In this document: positions 28,271 through 37,414 of the stretch, piece after piece
Layout of the letters: each line of letters opens with the position of its first letter
Numbering within the stretch: the first letter of the stretch is position 1
Assembly (NCBI GenBank): GCA_029855935.1
Contig: JAGSHN010000016.1
Coordinates: forward strand, 124,001-188,000
Reading direction: 5' to 3'
Length of the DNA: 64,000 bases
From: Candidatus Thorarchaeota archaeon
Lineage (GTDB): Archaea; Asgardarchaeota; Thorarchaeia; Thorarchaeales; Thorarchaeaceae
The notes under the pieces: model-generated
The model's database searches: none
What the model was told of the DNA's origin: nothing
What the model saw: the letters and a program-made list of their open reading frames with translations, nothing else
Translations under genes and position numbers: made by a program

Positions 28271-28320
28271 GTCGGTTGTCGACTGTTGTCGATTATTGCC
28301 GATTACTGTCGGCGGTGGCG
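28271..28320 (+). repeat. Degenerate 10-bp tandem repeat in the 5' leader
   Basis: GTCGGTTGTC/GACTGTTGTC/GATTATTGCC/GATTACTGTC/GGCGGTGGCG. Confidence 0.55.
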
Positions 28321-28326
28321 ACGATA

Positions 28327-28707
28327 ATGAGATACCATCACAAGAGAGCTCCGTGCTGTAAGGACACGCGGGAGATACTTGAGAACGTGTTGAAGGCCGA
28401 GGAGGTCGTCTATGACCTCATTGAGAGATCTGAGTCCGTCAGTGTGAAGAGTCCGGCTGAGGAGGCCCTTGGCTCAGGGACCGATGTCAACGTGATGGAC
28501 GAGACTGCGGACAGGGTCCTCAGCAATGGACCCGCCAAGTCCGAGGAGCTGGCCCCCAGTCCAGCCACAGCGAACGGTGCGGGAACGGAGGTCTACAAGA
28601 ACTCCCTTGAGGTCGGCCTACGTGTCCCCGATGCGGAAGATCCCTACAAGAAGCGACGTGCAAGGGGCAACAGGCTCGACGGCTACAGGGACTACTATGA
28701 GTTGTGA
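28327..28707 (+). CDS. Hypothetical acidic/low-complexity protein
   Basis: 127 aa from ATG 28327; charged C-terminus YKKRRARGNRLDGYRDYYEL. Confidence 0.6.
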   Translation: MRYHHKRAPCCKDTREILENVLKAEEVVYDLIERSESVSVKSPAEEALGSGTDVNVMDETADRVLSNGPAKSEELAPSPATANGAGTEVYKNSLEVGLRVPDAEDPYKKRRARGNRLDGYRDYYEL

Positions 28708-28728
28708 TTGAGGGGGGTCGACTAGAGA

Positions 28729-29106
28729 TTGAGTGAACATGACGAGGTCGAGCGGCTGCGGCAGGAGATAAGAGAGCTCCGCCAGACCGTGCAGACACTG
28801 CGCGAGATCATCAACTCGCTCACTCACAGGCTCGACACTGGAGCGGTTCAGCGTGAGAGTGCGAAGGCCGGGACGTACAGTGTGAGCAGTAGCATCGACA
28901 AGTGTCTTCAGGATGCGAGCTGGGGTCGTCTTCTGAATCTGCTCGAACGGGCTGATGCCGGGCTCACGGCTGCGGAACTGGCCCGGCGCTGGGGCAAGTC
29001 CCGATCAAGGACGAGTGAGGTCCTCAACAGGCTTGTGGCCGAGGGTCGTGTGGTAAAGTATCGTGATGGAAGGCGAATACGTTTCCGTGCGCTTGACACA
29101 GACTGA
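28729..29106 (+). CDS. Coiled-coil plus winged-helix DNA-binding protein
   Basis: N-terminal heptads; LLERADAGLTAAELARRWGKSRSRTSEVLNRLVAEGRVVKYRDGRRIRF wHTH. Confidence 0.8.
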   Translation: MSEHDEVERLRQEIRELRQTVQTLREIINSLTHRLDTGAVQRESAKAGTYSVSSSIDKCLQDASWGRLLNLLERADAGLTAAELARRWGKSRSRTSEVLNRLVAEGRVVKYRDGRRIRFRALDTD

Positions 29107-29124
29107 ATGACATCTGTGCAATGA

Positions 29125-29150
29125 GACAGCGCGATGGGAGAGGCGCTGTC
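29125..29150. terminator. Hairpin downstream of wHTH gene
   Basis: GACAGCGC (29125-29132) / GCGCTGTC (29143-29150) perfect 8-bp stem. Confidence 0.35.
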
Positions 29151-29306
29151 CGGGTCCTCTTCATCACCGGAGAGGATGAATTCTGGGGGCGTCCCCCTCT
29201 CTGACCTTTCATAGCACGAAATCTAGGTGTTGCGAGGTCCCAATTAGTCTTAAGTAGAGGGTCACACCCGTAGTACTATTCGAGTGTGCCACAAGGGGTC
29301 TGCCAG

Positions 29307-31631
29307 ATGTCCAACGAGTTCTCAACCGAAAGACCGGAGCCCTCAGACAAGGAGAAGATACAGGCGACTATCTATACGATGCACCTGCTCGAATTGAACC
29401 AGCGTGCTCAGCGGGCGCTTCGTGACTTTGCCCTCCAAGACTTTGATGACAAGGAGGAGCTCGAGAGGAAACGCATTGCAATGCATGACGCCTTCACGGA
29501 GCTCTACGACCAGCTCGCCACGTTTAACGAGCAGGTGATGGGCGTTGATTTCGACATAGCCTACCTGCGGGAGAGGATCGCGCATGCAGAGGGTGAAACC
29601 AAGGAGTCGCTGGAAAAGGCGCTGTCTGAGCTGGAGGATGAACTCCAACGCAATCTGGCAGAGATCTGGATGGCACGTGTCCTTGCATGGTTGCATCAGG
29701 CCGCCGCGGCCTCGGGCCCATTCACTGATGAGGACGACGAGGAGCGGGAGAAACGTGCATTGCAGCATCTGGCCACCGTCTATACAATGCTGGAGAAGTC
29801 TTTCACGGCGGCCCCCGGTAAGGCCGATGGCACAGAGAAGCTGAGACGAGTCGCTCTTGGTCAGATGGTGATAAAGCTGCTGAGCGAGAGTCTTGAGGCC
29901 GACAAGTCCCGGCTGGCCGAGATAGAGGGCAAGAACAAGGCAGCCGAGGCCGAGTTCTATGACGAGTTTCTGAACGAGCTGATCACTCACGAGAGCATGT
30001 TCAGACAGGCCTTCAATCCCTTTGATGAACTCATCTGGCGCGATATCCTGTTCACGCACATCTACGAACGCGCCACTGATCTCTACAACGAGGCAATCCC
30101 GAAGCTGGAGTCGAGCGGACGCGTCCAGAAGGAGGATGTCGACAAGATCAGGGCGTGGAAGGCCAACACGGCTGGTCTATCCGAGGTCTACCTCGGAATG
30201 ATGTACAACGATATCGCCAATGCTCAGATGCGTGCAGGCAATCTTGAGGACGCCTCGAAGCTGTACCAGTCTGCGTCCGACGCCTTTGCACGTGCAGAGA
30301 AGTGCTTCTCGGATGTCGTGGCTCTGGCTGGCAATGCCCGTCAGGCACGGTCTGACAAGGAGCACAACAAGGCACAGTCGTTGTTCTGTCGTGCAGAGTC
30401 CGCGGTGGAGACTTTCATTCAGCTGCTGAGGGTCGACAACAGGGAGGAGGCAAAGGCTGTCTTGGAGGGTATCTTCAAGGACCTGCGTCAGGCAGAGAAG
30501 CTCTCCAAGACAAGGGAGCTGACAGGCGCGATACGCGAGAATCTCAGAATCTTCTCCTTTGTGGAGGACAAGATTGACCGCGAGGACGTACCCTCATCCT
30601 CAATCCTCGATCAGATCGACATGGCGAAGGGGATTCGCCGCGAGGGCCTGATTCAGGACATCAACAAGTCGTTGGACATCGCAGTCAAGGCGATGCAGAG
30701 CGAGCCAGCCGATGCTCTTGAGGCACTGCGAGAGGGCCTCACCAGTCTTGGGATACTGTTGAGTCTGGAAACCGAGGACGACGAGGTGAGGAGGCTTCGT
30801 CACAGGACACTGGCCATAATGGCCCATCTTCGGTACGTTGTTCAGTTTCAGATGAGTGCGCAGCTTGGCTCGGGAGTCAAGTTCCTCGTGTCGCGTATTC
30901 TCGAGCGTCTGCATGCTGAGGAGGCTGCAGAGCACTATCGTTCCATCGGGATGGATGACACAGCGACAGAGCTCGTGGACATGGGTCGGCTGGCCCTTGC
31001 AACGGCCTGTGCGTCGGAGGCGCAGATCTTTGCAAAGCAGTCGGACCAGTGGGCATTCCGTGCGCAGATGGAACGCATCGGTACCTTCCGTCGCATGGCG
31101 GACGAGATACAGCTCGATGTGGACGAGGACGTGCAGGAGACACTTGCGGCCCACGACAACACAATCGAGAGGCTGAGGCAGGCAGTGGCAGCCTTCGAGG
31201 CTGCTGCAGACGAGCTCGGCCGTGTCGCAGACCAGACCATCCGTGCCAACAACAAGGTGGAACTGCAGGTCCGTCAGCTGCAGGGTGTGGTGATGAAGTT
31301 CAAGGGCGACCTGAAGCGGCTGGAGGCGGCGAAGGCCAACTTCCTCGCCGAGTACGCCTCTAAGAAGGGTGACAAGTCGAAGGCGCGTTCCCTCTTCTCC
31401 GAGGCGAGTGATCAGCTGCGTGAGGCTGTCGGTGCCTACACCACCGCAGCACGAGTGTTCCAGGAGGTCGGCAACCTGCAGGCTGCTCAGTCGGTTGACA
31501 AGAGGGCCAAGACGACCGATCTTCTCGCACGCAGTACGTGGGACAACAAGCAGCGCCTCAGCAGGGATGAGGACCCGAACTACTTTGGCGATCCTGAACT
31601 CAGCGCTCTGTATCTCGGGTCTGTTGAGTAG
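29307..31631 (+). CDS. Large all-helical (coiled-coil/TPR-like) protein, unknown function
   Basis: 774 aa from ATG 29307, charged helical repeats without a recognised catalytic motif. Confidence 0.8.
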   Translation: MSNEFSTERPEPSDKEKIQATIYTMHLLELNQRAQRALRDFALQDFDDKEELERKRIAMHDAFTELYDQLATFNEQVMGVDFDIAYLRERIAHAEGETKESLEKALSELEDELQRNLAEIWMARVLAWLHQAAAASGPFTDEDDEEREKRALQHLATVYTMLEKSFTAAPGKADGTEKLRRVALGQMVIKLLSESLEADKSRLAEIEGKNKAAEAEFYDEFLNELITHESMFRQAFNPFDELIWRDILFTHIYERATDLYNEAIPKLESSGRVQKEDVDKIRAWKANTAGLSEVYLGMMYNDIANAQMRAGNLEDASKLYQSASDAFARAEKCFSDVVALAGNARQARSDKEHNKAQSLFCRAESAVETFIQLLRVDNREEAKAVLEGIFKDLRQAEKLSKTRELTGAIRENLRIFSFVEDKIDREDVPSSSILDQIDMAKGIRREGLIQDINKSLDIAVKAMQSEPADALEALREGLTSLGILLSLETEDDEVRRLRHRTLAIMAHLRYVVQFQMSAQLGSGVKFLVSRILERLHAEEAAEHYRSIGMDDTATELVDMGRLALATACASEAQIFAKQSDQWAFRAQMERIGTFRRMADEIQLDVDEDVQETLAAHDNTIERLRQAVAAFEAAADELGRVADQTIRANNKVELQVRQLQGVVMKFKGDLKRLEAAKANFLAEYASKKGDKSKARSLFSEASDQLREAVGAYTTAARVFQEVGNLQAAQSVDKRAKTTDLLARSTWDNKQRLSRDEDPNYFGDPELSALYLGSVE

Positions 31632-31661
31632 TGTCCCGTCAGTCTGGTCGCGCTGGCGCCT

Positions 31662-33869
31662 CTATGTGGAGGCCGTCGTGGCCGCGGCAACGGGGGCGGC
31701 CGCTTCGGGCGTTGCCCCGCCAGTGCCGGCGATTGGACTCGTGAACCTACGTGTGACGGTATAGGGTCGGAAGGGGATGCCCCCAGCGTGATAGAACTTT
31801 GAGAACCACTCCACAAAGTGCAGACGGAGTGTGTGCATAAACGCGGCCAGTCCCTCAAGAATACCGACAACAAACGTACCTATGATGGCGCCACCCAGGG
31901 GCAGGAACGGCTGGACAAGCTCGCCGTGATGCCACACCTGAGCCGGGACTATCTCGACCCCAAAGAGTGACACATGCGGGAAGGGTATCTCGATGATTGC
32001 TGGGACCATCTGCATGAACAGGCCACTCAGGATGAGGTGGACGATGTTGAGTGCGAAGATTCGCGCATAGCTCACAGTGTGGCTGATCATACCAATCGAG
32101 TACTCGAGATACTCCACAACACCATCCATCTTGCCCATAAAGGAGGCCACAGTCATTATTACCAGTGGAACAAAGAGGAACAGAATAGTGAAGTTGAGGG
32201 CGCTGATGGGGAGAACTGGGTAGACACCATTGTCACCTGAGCCGTGACCGATACCGACGAGTGGAATCCAGAGTGCGACCCTTCGATTGGGGTCAAACCA
32301 CGGGTTGATACTGGTGGTGCTCACTCCAAAGAGAAGATTGACAAAGCCGAGGTACATCCAGACGTAGGCCAGTGCGACAACAGCCCCTCTTATCTCCCTG
32401 TGCTTCAGTCTGTTGTAGAGGTTGAGGAGGATCCCCATCGTCATCTGTACAATGCCCACCTCAATGGCGAGCTTGAGGAGATGAACGGTCCGATACGGGT
32501 TGGTTGACCCATCCTCGAGAGTGTGAGAGAATACTGGCCATATCGGTTCTATGACAGTTTCTGCTCCAAAGAAGCTACCAAACAGAAGGCCCCCTATCAT
32601 AGAGAAAATGCCCATCATAATGAGGCCCGATGCGCCCGTCTGGAGATATCCAAGAACGCCGCCCCAGTCCACGCCCTTCCGCTTCGAGTTCCAGGCAATG
32701 ATTCCTATGAGCATCACGATGAAGCCCTGTCCCACATCCGCAAATATGAGGCCGAAGATGAGCGGAAAGGTGAGCCACATTATCTTGGTCGGGTCGATGT
32801 CGTGTCTTGAGGGAACACCATAGGCCGCGACCACCTCTTCGGTCGGCCTCATAAACGAGGGATTGTCAAGGTACGTCGGTGCGTCGTACTCGGAGAAATC
32901 GGGATGTTGAATTGTCAGCTCGAACGCATCTCCGACGCGTCGCCTCAGTATCTCTCGTAGTTTCTCAGCCTTCGCCTCCGGAATCCAGCCCCAGACCTTC
33001 AGTGCCTGCCTTGTGAAGACCACATAGTTCTTGATATTGATCCTGCGTTCCTCAATCTCCATCTGCTCCCAAGCAGCAAGAATCCTTGGGCCCCACTCCT
33101 TCGCTATCAGGCTCTTGCGCCGTTCGAGGAGGTCAATCTTCTTCTCTAGCTCCTCTATCTTCTCTGTAGCCTGTGCTATTATCCTATCAGGCTTTCCCTC
33201 TGTCCCCTCGGGTACGACAAACGGGTCAAAGCCGAGGGCCGTGAAGATTCTCTCTACGGCATTCTTGGTCTCGATGGGAACTGTCACCACAGCGACAGCA
33301 CGCCTCTTGCTCACGGCCACCGAGCGCATTGCGAAGGAGCCGTCGGTGACCTCACGGATGGTCCATTCCAGCTTCGACACGCTGTCTCTCGCGATTGTAC
33401 CCGCCTGAGTGAATGTGTGCTCGCTCTCTCCGAGGCGTTCGACGCTTATACTCAGGGGCTCGAGTGACACCGCCACATCGAGTATGTTCCTCTGTGCCTG
33501 GAGGTCCATTCGTGCGACAGCGAGTTCGTGGTCGATGTCCTGTACCTCTCCCTCGACAGCCTTCAGCACATCATTTGTCATCTTGAGGCAGTTTGTCAGG
33601 TCGGACTCATCAAACTCAATCCTGTGTCCAGTCCCGCGTCCTGTGTCGAGGCCAAGTGCGGACACCACATTTGAGATCCGCTGGTGAAGCGCTACTACCG
33701 CCTCCTCGTCGCTGCTCTTCTTCACCTCGAGGACCCCGACCTGATGCCTGAGGTCTATGAACTCGAACAGCCCGAACTCTTCAATTGACAGCAGTACCTC
33801 GCGTTCAAGATCCTTATGGGCGACTATGCGGGCGACAGCCATTGGTGCCGGAGAGATAGAGAGGGCCAT
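31662..33869 (-). CDS. atpI: A/V-type ATP synthase subunit I (a)
   Basis: N-terminal coiled-coil domain, then PLIFGLIFADVGQGFIVMLIG and SYARIFALNIVHLILSG membrane motifs. Confidence 0.95.
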   Translation of the reverse strand: MALSISPAPMAVARIVAHKDLEREVLLSIEEFGLFEFIDLRHQVGVLEVKKSSDEEAVVALHQRISNVVSALGLDTGRGTGHRIEFDESDLTNCLKMTNDVLKAVEGEVQDIDHELAVARMDLQAQRNILDVAVSLEPLSISVERLGESEHTFTQAGTIARDSVSKLEWTIREVTDGSFAMRSVAVSKRRAVAVVTVPIETKNAVERIFTALGFDPFVVPEGTEGKPDRIIAQATEKIEELEKKIDLLERRKSLIAKEWGPRILAAWEQMEIEERRINIKNYVVFTRQALKVWGWIPEAKAEKLREILRRRVGDAFELTIQHPDFSEYDAPTYLDNPSFMRPTEEVVAAYGVPSRHDIDPTKIMWLTFPLIFGLIFADVGQGFIVMLIGIIAWNSKRKGVDWGGVLGYLQTGASGLIMMGIFSMIGGLLFGSFFGAETVIEPIWPVFSHTLEDGSTNPYRTVHLLKLAIEVGIVQMTMGILLNLYNRLKHREIRGAVVALAYVWMYLGFVNLLFGVSTTSINPWFDPNRRVALWIPLVGIGHGSGDNGVYPVLPISALNFTILFLFVPLVIMTVASFMGKMDGVVEYLEYSIGMISHTVSYARIFALNIVHLILSGLFMQMVPAIIEIPFPHVSLFGVEIVPAQVWHHGELVQPFLPLGGAIIGTFVVGILEGLAAFMHTLRLHFVEWFSKFYHAGGIPFRPYTVTRRFTSPIAGTGGATPEAAAPVAAATTAST

Positions 33870-33982
33870 TCGTGCGTATCACCTTGCCAGAAGCGTATGT
33901 CCTGTACATGTGCTGAGTGTATGTGAGTCAGCGAGCCAAGCTCCCTGCGTACCTGAGTCGTCTTGAGCCTCTGGACACTACT

Positions 33983-33992
33983 GATAAAGATT
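33983..33992 (-). promoter_or_regulatory. TATA-type element for atpI
   Basis: Minus strand AATCTTTATC, mirror of 34053-34062. Confidence 0.5.
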
Positions 33993-34052
33993 ATGACATG
34001 GACTGTTCAGACTCCTCTCGCGTGTAGGGACTACATACAGTGACCCCAGCCG

Positions 34053-34062
34053 AATCTTTATC
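34053..34062 (+). promoter_or_regulatory. TATA-type element for atpH-atpE
   Basis: AATCTTTATC about 40 nt upstream of atpH ATG. Confidence 0.5.
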
Positions 34063-34101
34063 AAGGATGCATCTGGGCTGAGCAGGTCATTGTTGCAGAG
34101 G

Positions 34102-34440
34102 ATGCGGGCTATGGAGACGACTGACGACGCACTTGACAGGATTGGCGCCGCAGAAGATGAGGCCCAGAAGCGGATAGAGGCCGCCGAGCAGCAGGCCAGA
34201 GAGATTCGCGAAAAGACGAGGGCTGAGGTCAAGGCAATCCTGGAGCACGCCGAGACCGAGGGGAAGCAGAGGGCCTCCAAGATACGTGCGGAGGTCGAGA
34301 AGGCCTCGAAGGCTGCTGTGGCCAAGATTGAACGTCAGACTGAGGAGCAGGTTCAGCAGCTCCGTGAGAACGCTGAGAAGAAGATGGATGATGTCATCGA
34401 GATGGCGATGAGGATTATTCTGGGGGATGAGTCGCAGTGA
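34102..34440 (+). CDS. atpH: A-type ATP synthase subunit H (peripheral stalk)
   Basis: Short coiled-coil Ala/Glu/Lys-rich protein directly upstream of atpE. Confidence 0.8.
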   Translation: MRAMETTDDALDRIGAAEDEAQKRIEAAEQQAREIREKTRAEVKAILEHAETEGKQRASKIRAEVEKASKAAVAKIERQTEEQVQQLRENAEKKMDDVIEMAMRIILGDESQ

Positions 34441-35054
34441 GTGGAGTCGACGGCATCATCGAGATGATCAACAGGAAGACCGAGCAGCGTGTCAACGAGA
34501 TACTTCAGAAGGCGAAGGACACAAGGGCCAAGAAGATAGAGCAGGCCAAGGCTGACGCACAGCGCAGGGTTGAGGAGATCGAGGCAGCAGCGCGTCGCGA
34601 GGCGCAGAACGAGGCGCGGCGCAGGGAGGCGGGGGCCAGACTGCGGGCGAAACGCAGAATCCTCGAGGCGAAGAACGAGATGATCCAGAGTGTGATGGAG
34701 AGCCTAGAGGAGCGGCTGGTGACTCTTCCCGAGTCTGATCGTTATGAGGATATCCTGCTTCGATTCATTGTGGAGGGCGCGGAGGCACTTGGTCTTGACG
34801 AGCTCGAGCTTGTCATTCCCGAGGGTCATCAGAAGTACGTCAACCTGCAAGCAGCGGCAAAGGCCATCAAGAAGGCCACAGGACGCTCCGTCCGCCTCAC
34901 AGTGAGCGATGAGTCGGTACGTTCGAAGGGCGGAGTGATCATCAGGTCCAAGGACGGCAGGAAATGGGTCGACAACACATTCGAGGCCCGACTGGAACGA
35001 ATGGGTCCCGCAATCCGAGATGCGGTGGCGATGAGGCTCTTTGGTCCATCGTGA
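34437..35054 (+). CDS. atpE: A-type ATP synthase subunit E
   Basis: Long N-terminal helix plus C-terminal VSDESVRSKGGVIIRSKDGRKWVDNTFEARLER. Confidence 0.92.
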   Translation: MSGVDGIIEMINRKTEQRVNEILQKAKDTRAKKIEQAKADAQRRVEEIEAAARREAQNEARRREAGARLRAKRRILEAKNEMIQSVMESLEERLVTLPESDRYEDILLRFIVEGAEALGLDELELVIPEGHQKYVNLQAAAKAIKKATGRSVRLTVSDESVRSKGGVIIRSKDGRKWVDNTFEARLERMGPAIRDAVAMRLFGPS

Positions 35055-35094
35055 CTCACGACAAGCAAGGGCGGCCCCTCCCTGTTCGTGAGTC
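35053..35094. terminator. Hairpin at the end of atpE
   Basis: GACTCACGA (35053-35061) / TCGTGAGTC (35086-35094) perfect 9-bp stem. Confidence 0.4.
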
Positions 35095-35386
35095 CTGAGC
35101 AGAGGTCTCGCTGGGAGAAGGAAACTGGCGGGTGGTCTGTCCTCTTAGTGGCTACCTGCCGGAGAAACAGCACTATCTAGAGTACTAGAACTTCACTCAA
35201 CCGAAACAGGAGATGGTAGTGGAGGAACCCCCGCCGCCTCTGCAGATAGGCAGTCGATTGTTACAAGTCTGCCCCTGTATCGCCCATCAAGGGGAGTGAC
35301 GGACACGCCCCAGGGCCAATGTCACGTCGGATGTTTCTCCCTATTGGACTCAGGTGGTTCATCAGGACGCGATTCACGACACCATC

Positions 35387-35779
35387 TCAATGCGCTATGA
35401 TTACCTGCAGGTAGCCGAGAAGCATGTACGCGATGACGAAGCCGTAGATTGCAACGACCTCGATGAACACGACGTAGAGAATGCTCTTACCGAAGGTCTC
35501 GGGCTTCTCGGTGATGGCACCTAGCGCCGCAGCAGACGCTGTTCCCATACCGAGCCCAGCGCCGATACCAGCGAGTCCGACGGCCAGTCCTGCAGCGATG
35601 GCAATACCGCTTATCGCCGTCCCGGAGCTGTCTGTGGTGGTTTCTTGGAGCGGCATCACGCCGCTGCTCGCGACTGGGCTTGCGTAGACTGGGATGAGGA
35701 TGAGTGCCATTGCAAGGGCAAACACTAGATACAATCCCGCAAACATCAACAGGCTTCTGAGTCGTTCTGTCATCTCCAT
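35387..35779 (-). CDS. atpK: A-type ATP synthase subunit K (proteolipid)
   Basis: Gly-rich helix GLAVGLAGIGAGLGMGTASAAALGAITEKPETFGK, second helix VVFIEVVAIYGFVIAYMLL. Confidence 0.94.
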   Translation of the reverse strand: MEMTERLRSLLMFAGLYLVFALAMALILIPVYASPVASSGVMPLQETTTDSSGTAISGIAIAAGLAVGLAGIGAGLGMGTASAAALGAITEKPETFGKSILYVVFIEVVAIYGFVIAYMLLGYLQVIIAH

Positions 35780-35793
35780 TCGTTCTTACCTCC

Positions 35794-36861
35794 TCAAAAC
35801 ATAGTTATCATTCGTCTTATTGTCTTCGGGGGCTCCCCTCTCTCTATTCCCACGGCGATAGACCGGATGTTGCGAATCTCGTAGTACTTCAGGCCGAAGA
35901 ACCCGAAGATTGTGCCCAGCTGGAATGGATATCCGACCATCTGGATTCTGGTGCGCTGAGCCAGGTAGTCCTCCACGGCAATCTCCACATCGGCGAGGTT
36001 CTGCTCCTCACCGTAGACGCGTGCCAGTCGGGACGCCAGGTCTGCGTACCTTGTGGACTCGAGCCTTGCAAACACCTCTCTCCAGTTACTCCTCCCGCGC
36101 ATTGACTGAGAAATGGCGTCTGTCGTCGCTGAGAACCTAATCAGGCTGAGGCCGATAATGTCTTCACTGAGCTTCAGGCGCATCGCGCGCAGCACCGTCA
36201 GCAGGTTGCGCAGGATCACACGCGCCTCGAGCAGCCCGCGAATCCTCTGCTGGTCGGCCATAGGGAACCTGCTGAGCGACTTGAGGATGTTCCTCAGGCC
36301 CCACTCCTCAAGGGCGACCTCAAGAGGGGCCGTGGAATTGTACTGCTCGTATGCCGGCAGTCGGGTGAGCAGAGCAAGTCGCATATCGGTCAGCGGTATC
36401 AGGTCTATCAGCCTGTCGACGGAGCCGGCATCCGCCAGCCTCTGGAACAGGACCTCTTCCTCAGGCGAGGTCGAGACCGCATAGCGGAGTATCTCCTCAC
36501 GCTCGAGTCCCACGTGTACTCCTCTAAGGACTGACTTGACGCTCTCAGCGTGGAGCAGATGGAGATAGCTCTCAGCGAAGTCGCGCACTCTACCCGTCAG
36601 GCTCTTCCCCACACTGTGGACAGTGTCTGCGAAGTGTCTCGCCAGAATCAGGCCGAGGTCCTCAGGATAGGGCACTCCAACGATGTGCGCCTCGCTGATG
36701 ATGGGTCCATAGGCCGTCGCCATCAAGGTCTTTACAAAGTCCTCATACGTCGGCACCTGTAGCAGACGCTCGTAGTCGCTGACGGTCAGGAGCAGAGACT
36801 TCATGCCCCTGATCCGAGCGTTGACAAATGCGAGCTCGTTTACTGCCTTGGAGGACATCAC
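35794..36861 (-). CDS. atpC: A-type ATP synthase subunit C
   Basis: VNARIRGMKSLLLT...YEDFVKTL; C-terminal GTIFGFFGLKYYEIRNIRSIAVGIERG. Confidence 0.94.
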   Translation of the reverse strand: MMSSKAVNELAFVNARIRGMKSLLLTVSDYERLLQVPTYEDFVKTLMATAYGPIISEAHIVGVPYPEDLGLILARHFADTVHSVGKSLTGRVRDFAESYLHLLHAESVKSVLRGVHVGLEREEILRYAVSTSPEEEVLFQRLADAGSVDRLIDLIPLTDMRLALLTRLPAYEQYNSTAPLEVALEEWGLRNILKSLSRFPMADQQRIRGLLEARVILRNLLTVLRAMRLKLSEDIIGLSLIRFSATTDAISQSMRGRSNWREVFARLESTRYADLASRLARVYGEEQNLADVEIAVEDYLAQRTRIQMVGYPFQLGTIFGFFGLKYYEIRNIRSIAVGIERGEPPKTIRRMITMF

Positions 36862-37000
36862 TCTTGACCTGCCGACTACCGGTCCATCGGTGATATGCAG
36901 CGGACCGGGGCCTCACGTTATAAGCTTGACGACCTGTCACCAGTCGCCTCCACTGTCACAGCTGAAAAAGGTATTAGCCGGAACGCGCAATACCTCCTGC

Positions 37001-37408
37001 ATGCCACAGGACGACGAGCGAGAAGAGAGGTCCCGGTCAGAACGGCCACCATCGCATCTACGTAGCGATGAGCCCCGAGACACGCAGCCCACGGAGGAGG
37101 GTCGGGGCATTGGATCGTTCGGCCGCTGGTTCGCCATCGCCAGTGAGCTACCCTGCGCGGTCATCTCCCTGATGCTGGTCGGTCAGGTCATCGGGCAGGC
37201 ACTCGGCGGGCTGCAGGGTGGCAATACTGGTGCGCTGATCGGGGTGTTTGCTGGCCTTCTCTTCGGCACCTATAGCGTGTACGTCACCGCGCAACGCCTT
37301 CAGGAGGCGGAAGAGCGCTCTCGCATACGCAGACGGTACGTACCACCAATTGAGGAGATACTGGAGGAGCCCGAGTTTCTCAGGGAGCCAAAGCCCGAGG
37401 AGGAGTGA
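37001..37408 (+). CDS. Two-TM protein, AtpZ/AtpI-like
   Basis: WFAIASELPCAVISLMLVGQVIGQALGGLQGGNTGALIGVFAGLLFGTYSVYVTAQRLQE; ATG 37001. Confidence 0.5.
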   Translation: MPQDDEREERSRSERPPSHLRSDEPRDTQPTEEGRGIGSFGRWFAIASELPCAVISLMLVGQVIGQALGGLQGGNTGALIGVFAGLLFGTYSVYVTAQRLQEAEERSRIRRRYVPPIEEILEEPEFLREPKPEEE

Positions 37409-37414
37409 GGCGGC

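Noticed and set aside
35055-35386. SRP RNA or RNase P RNA in the atpE-atpK gap
   Set aside because: Could not identify the conserved helix 8 (SRP) or CR I/CR V (RNase P) motifs by eye; left as an unexplained gap
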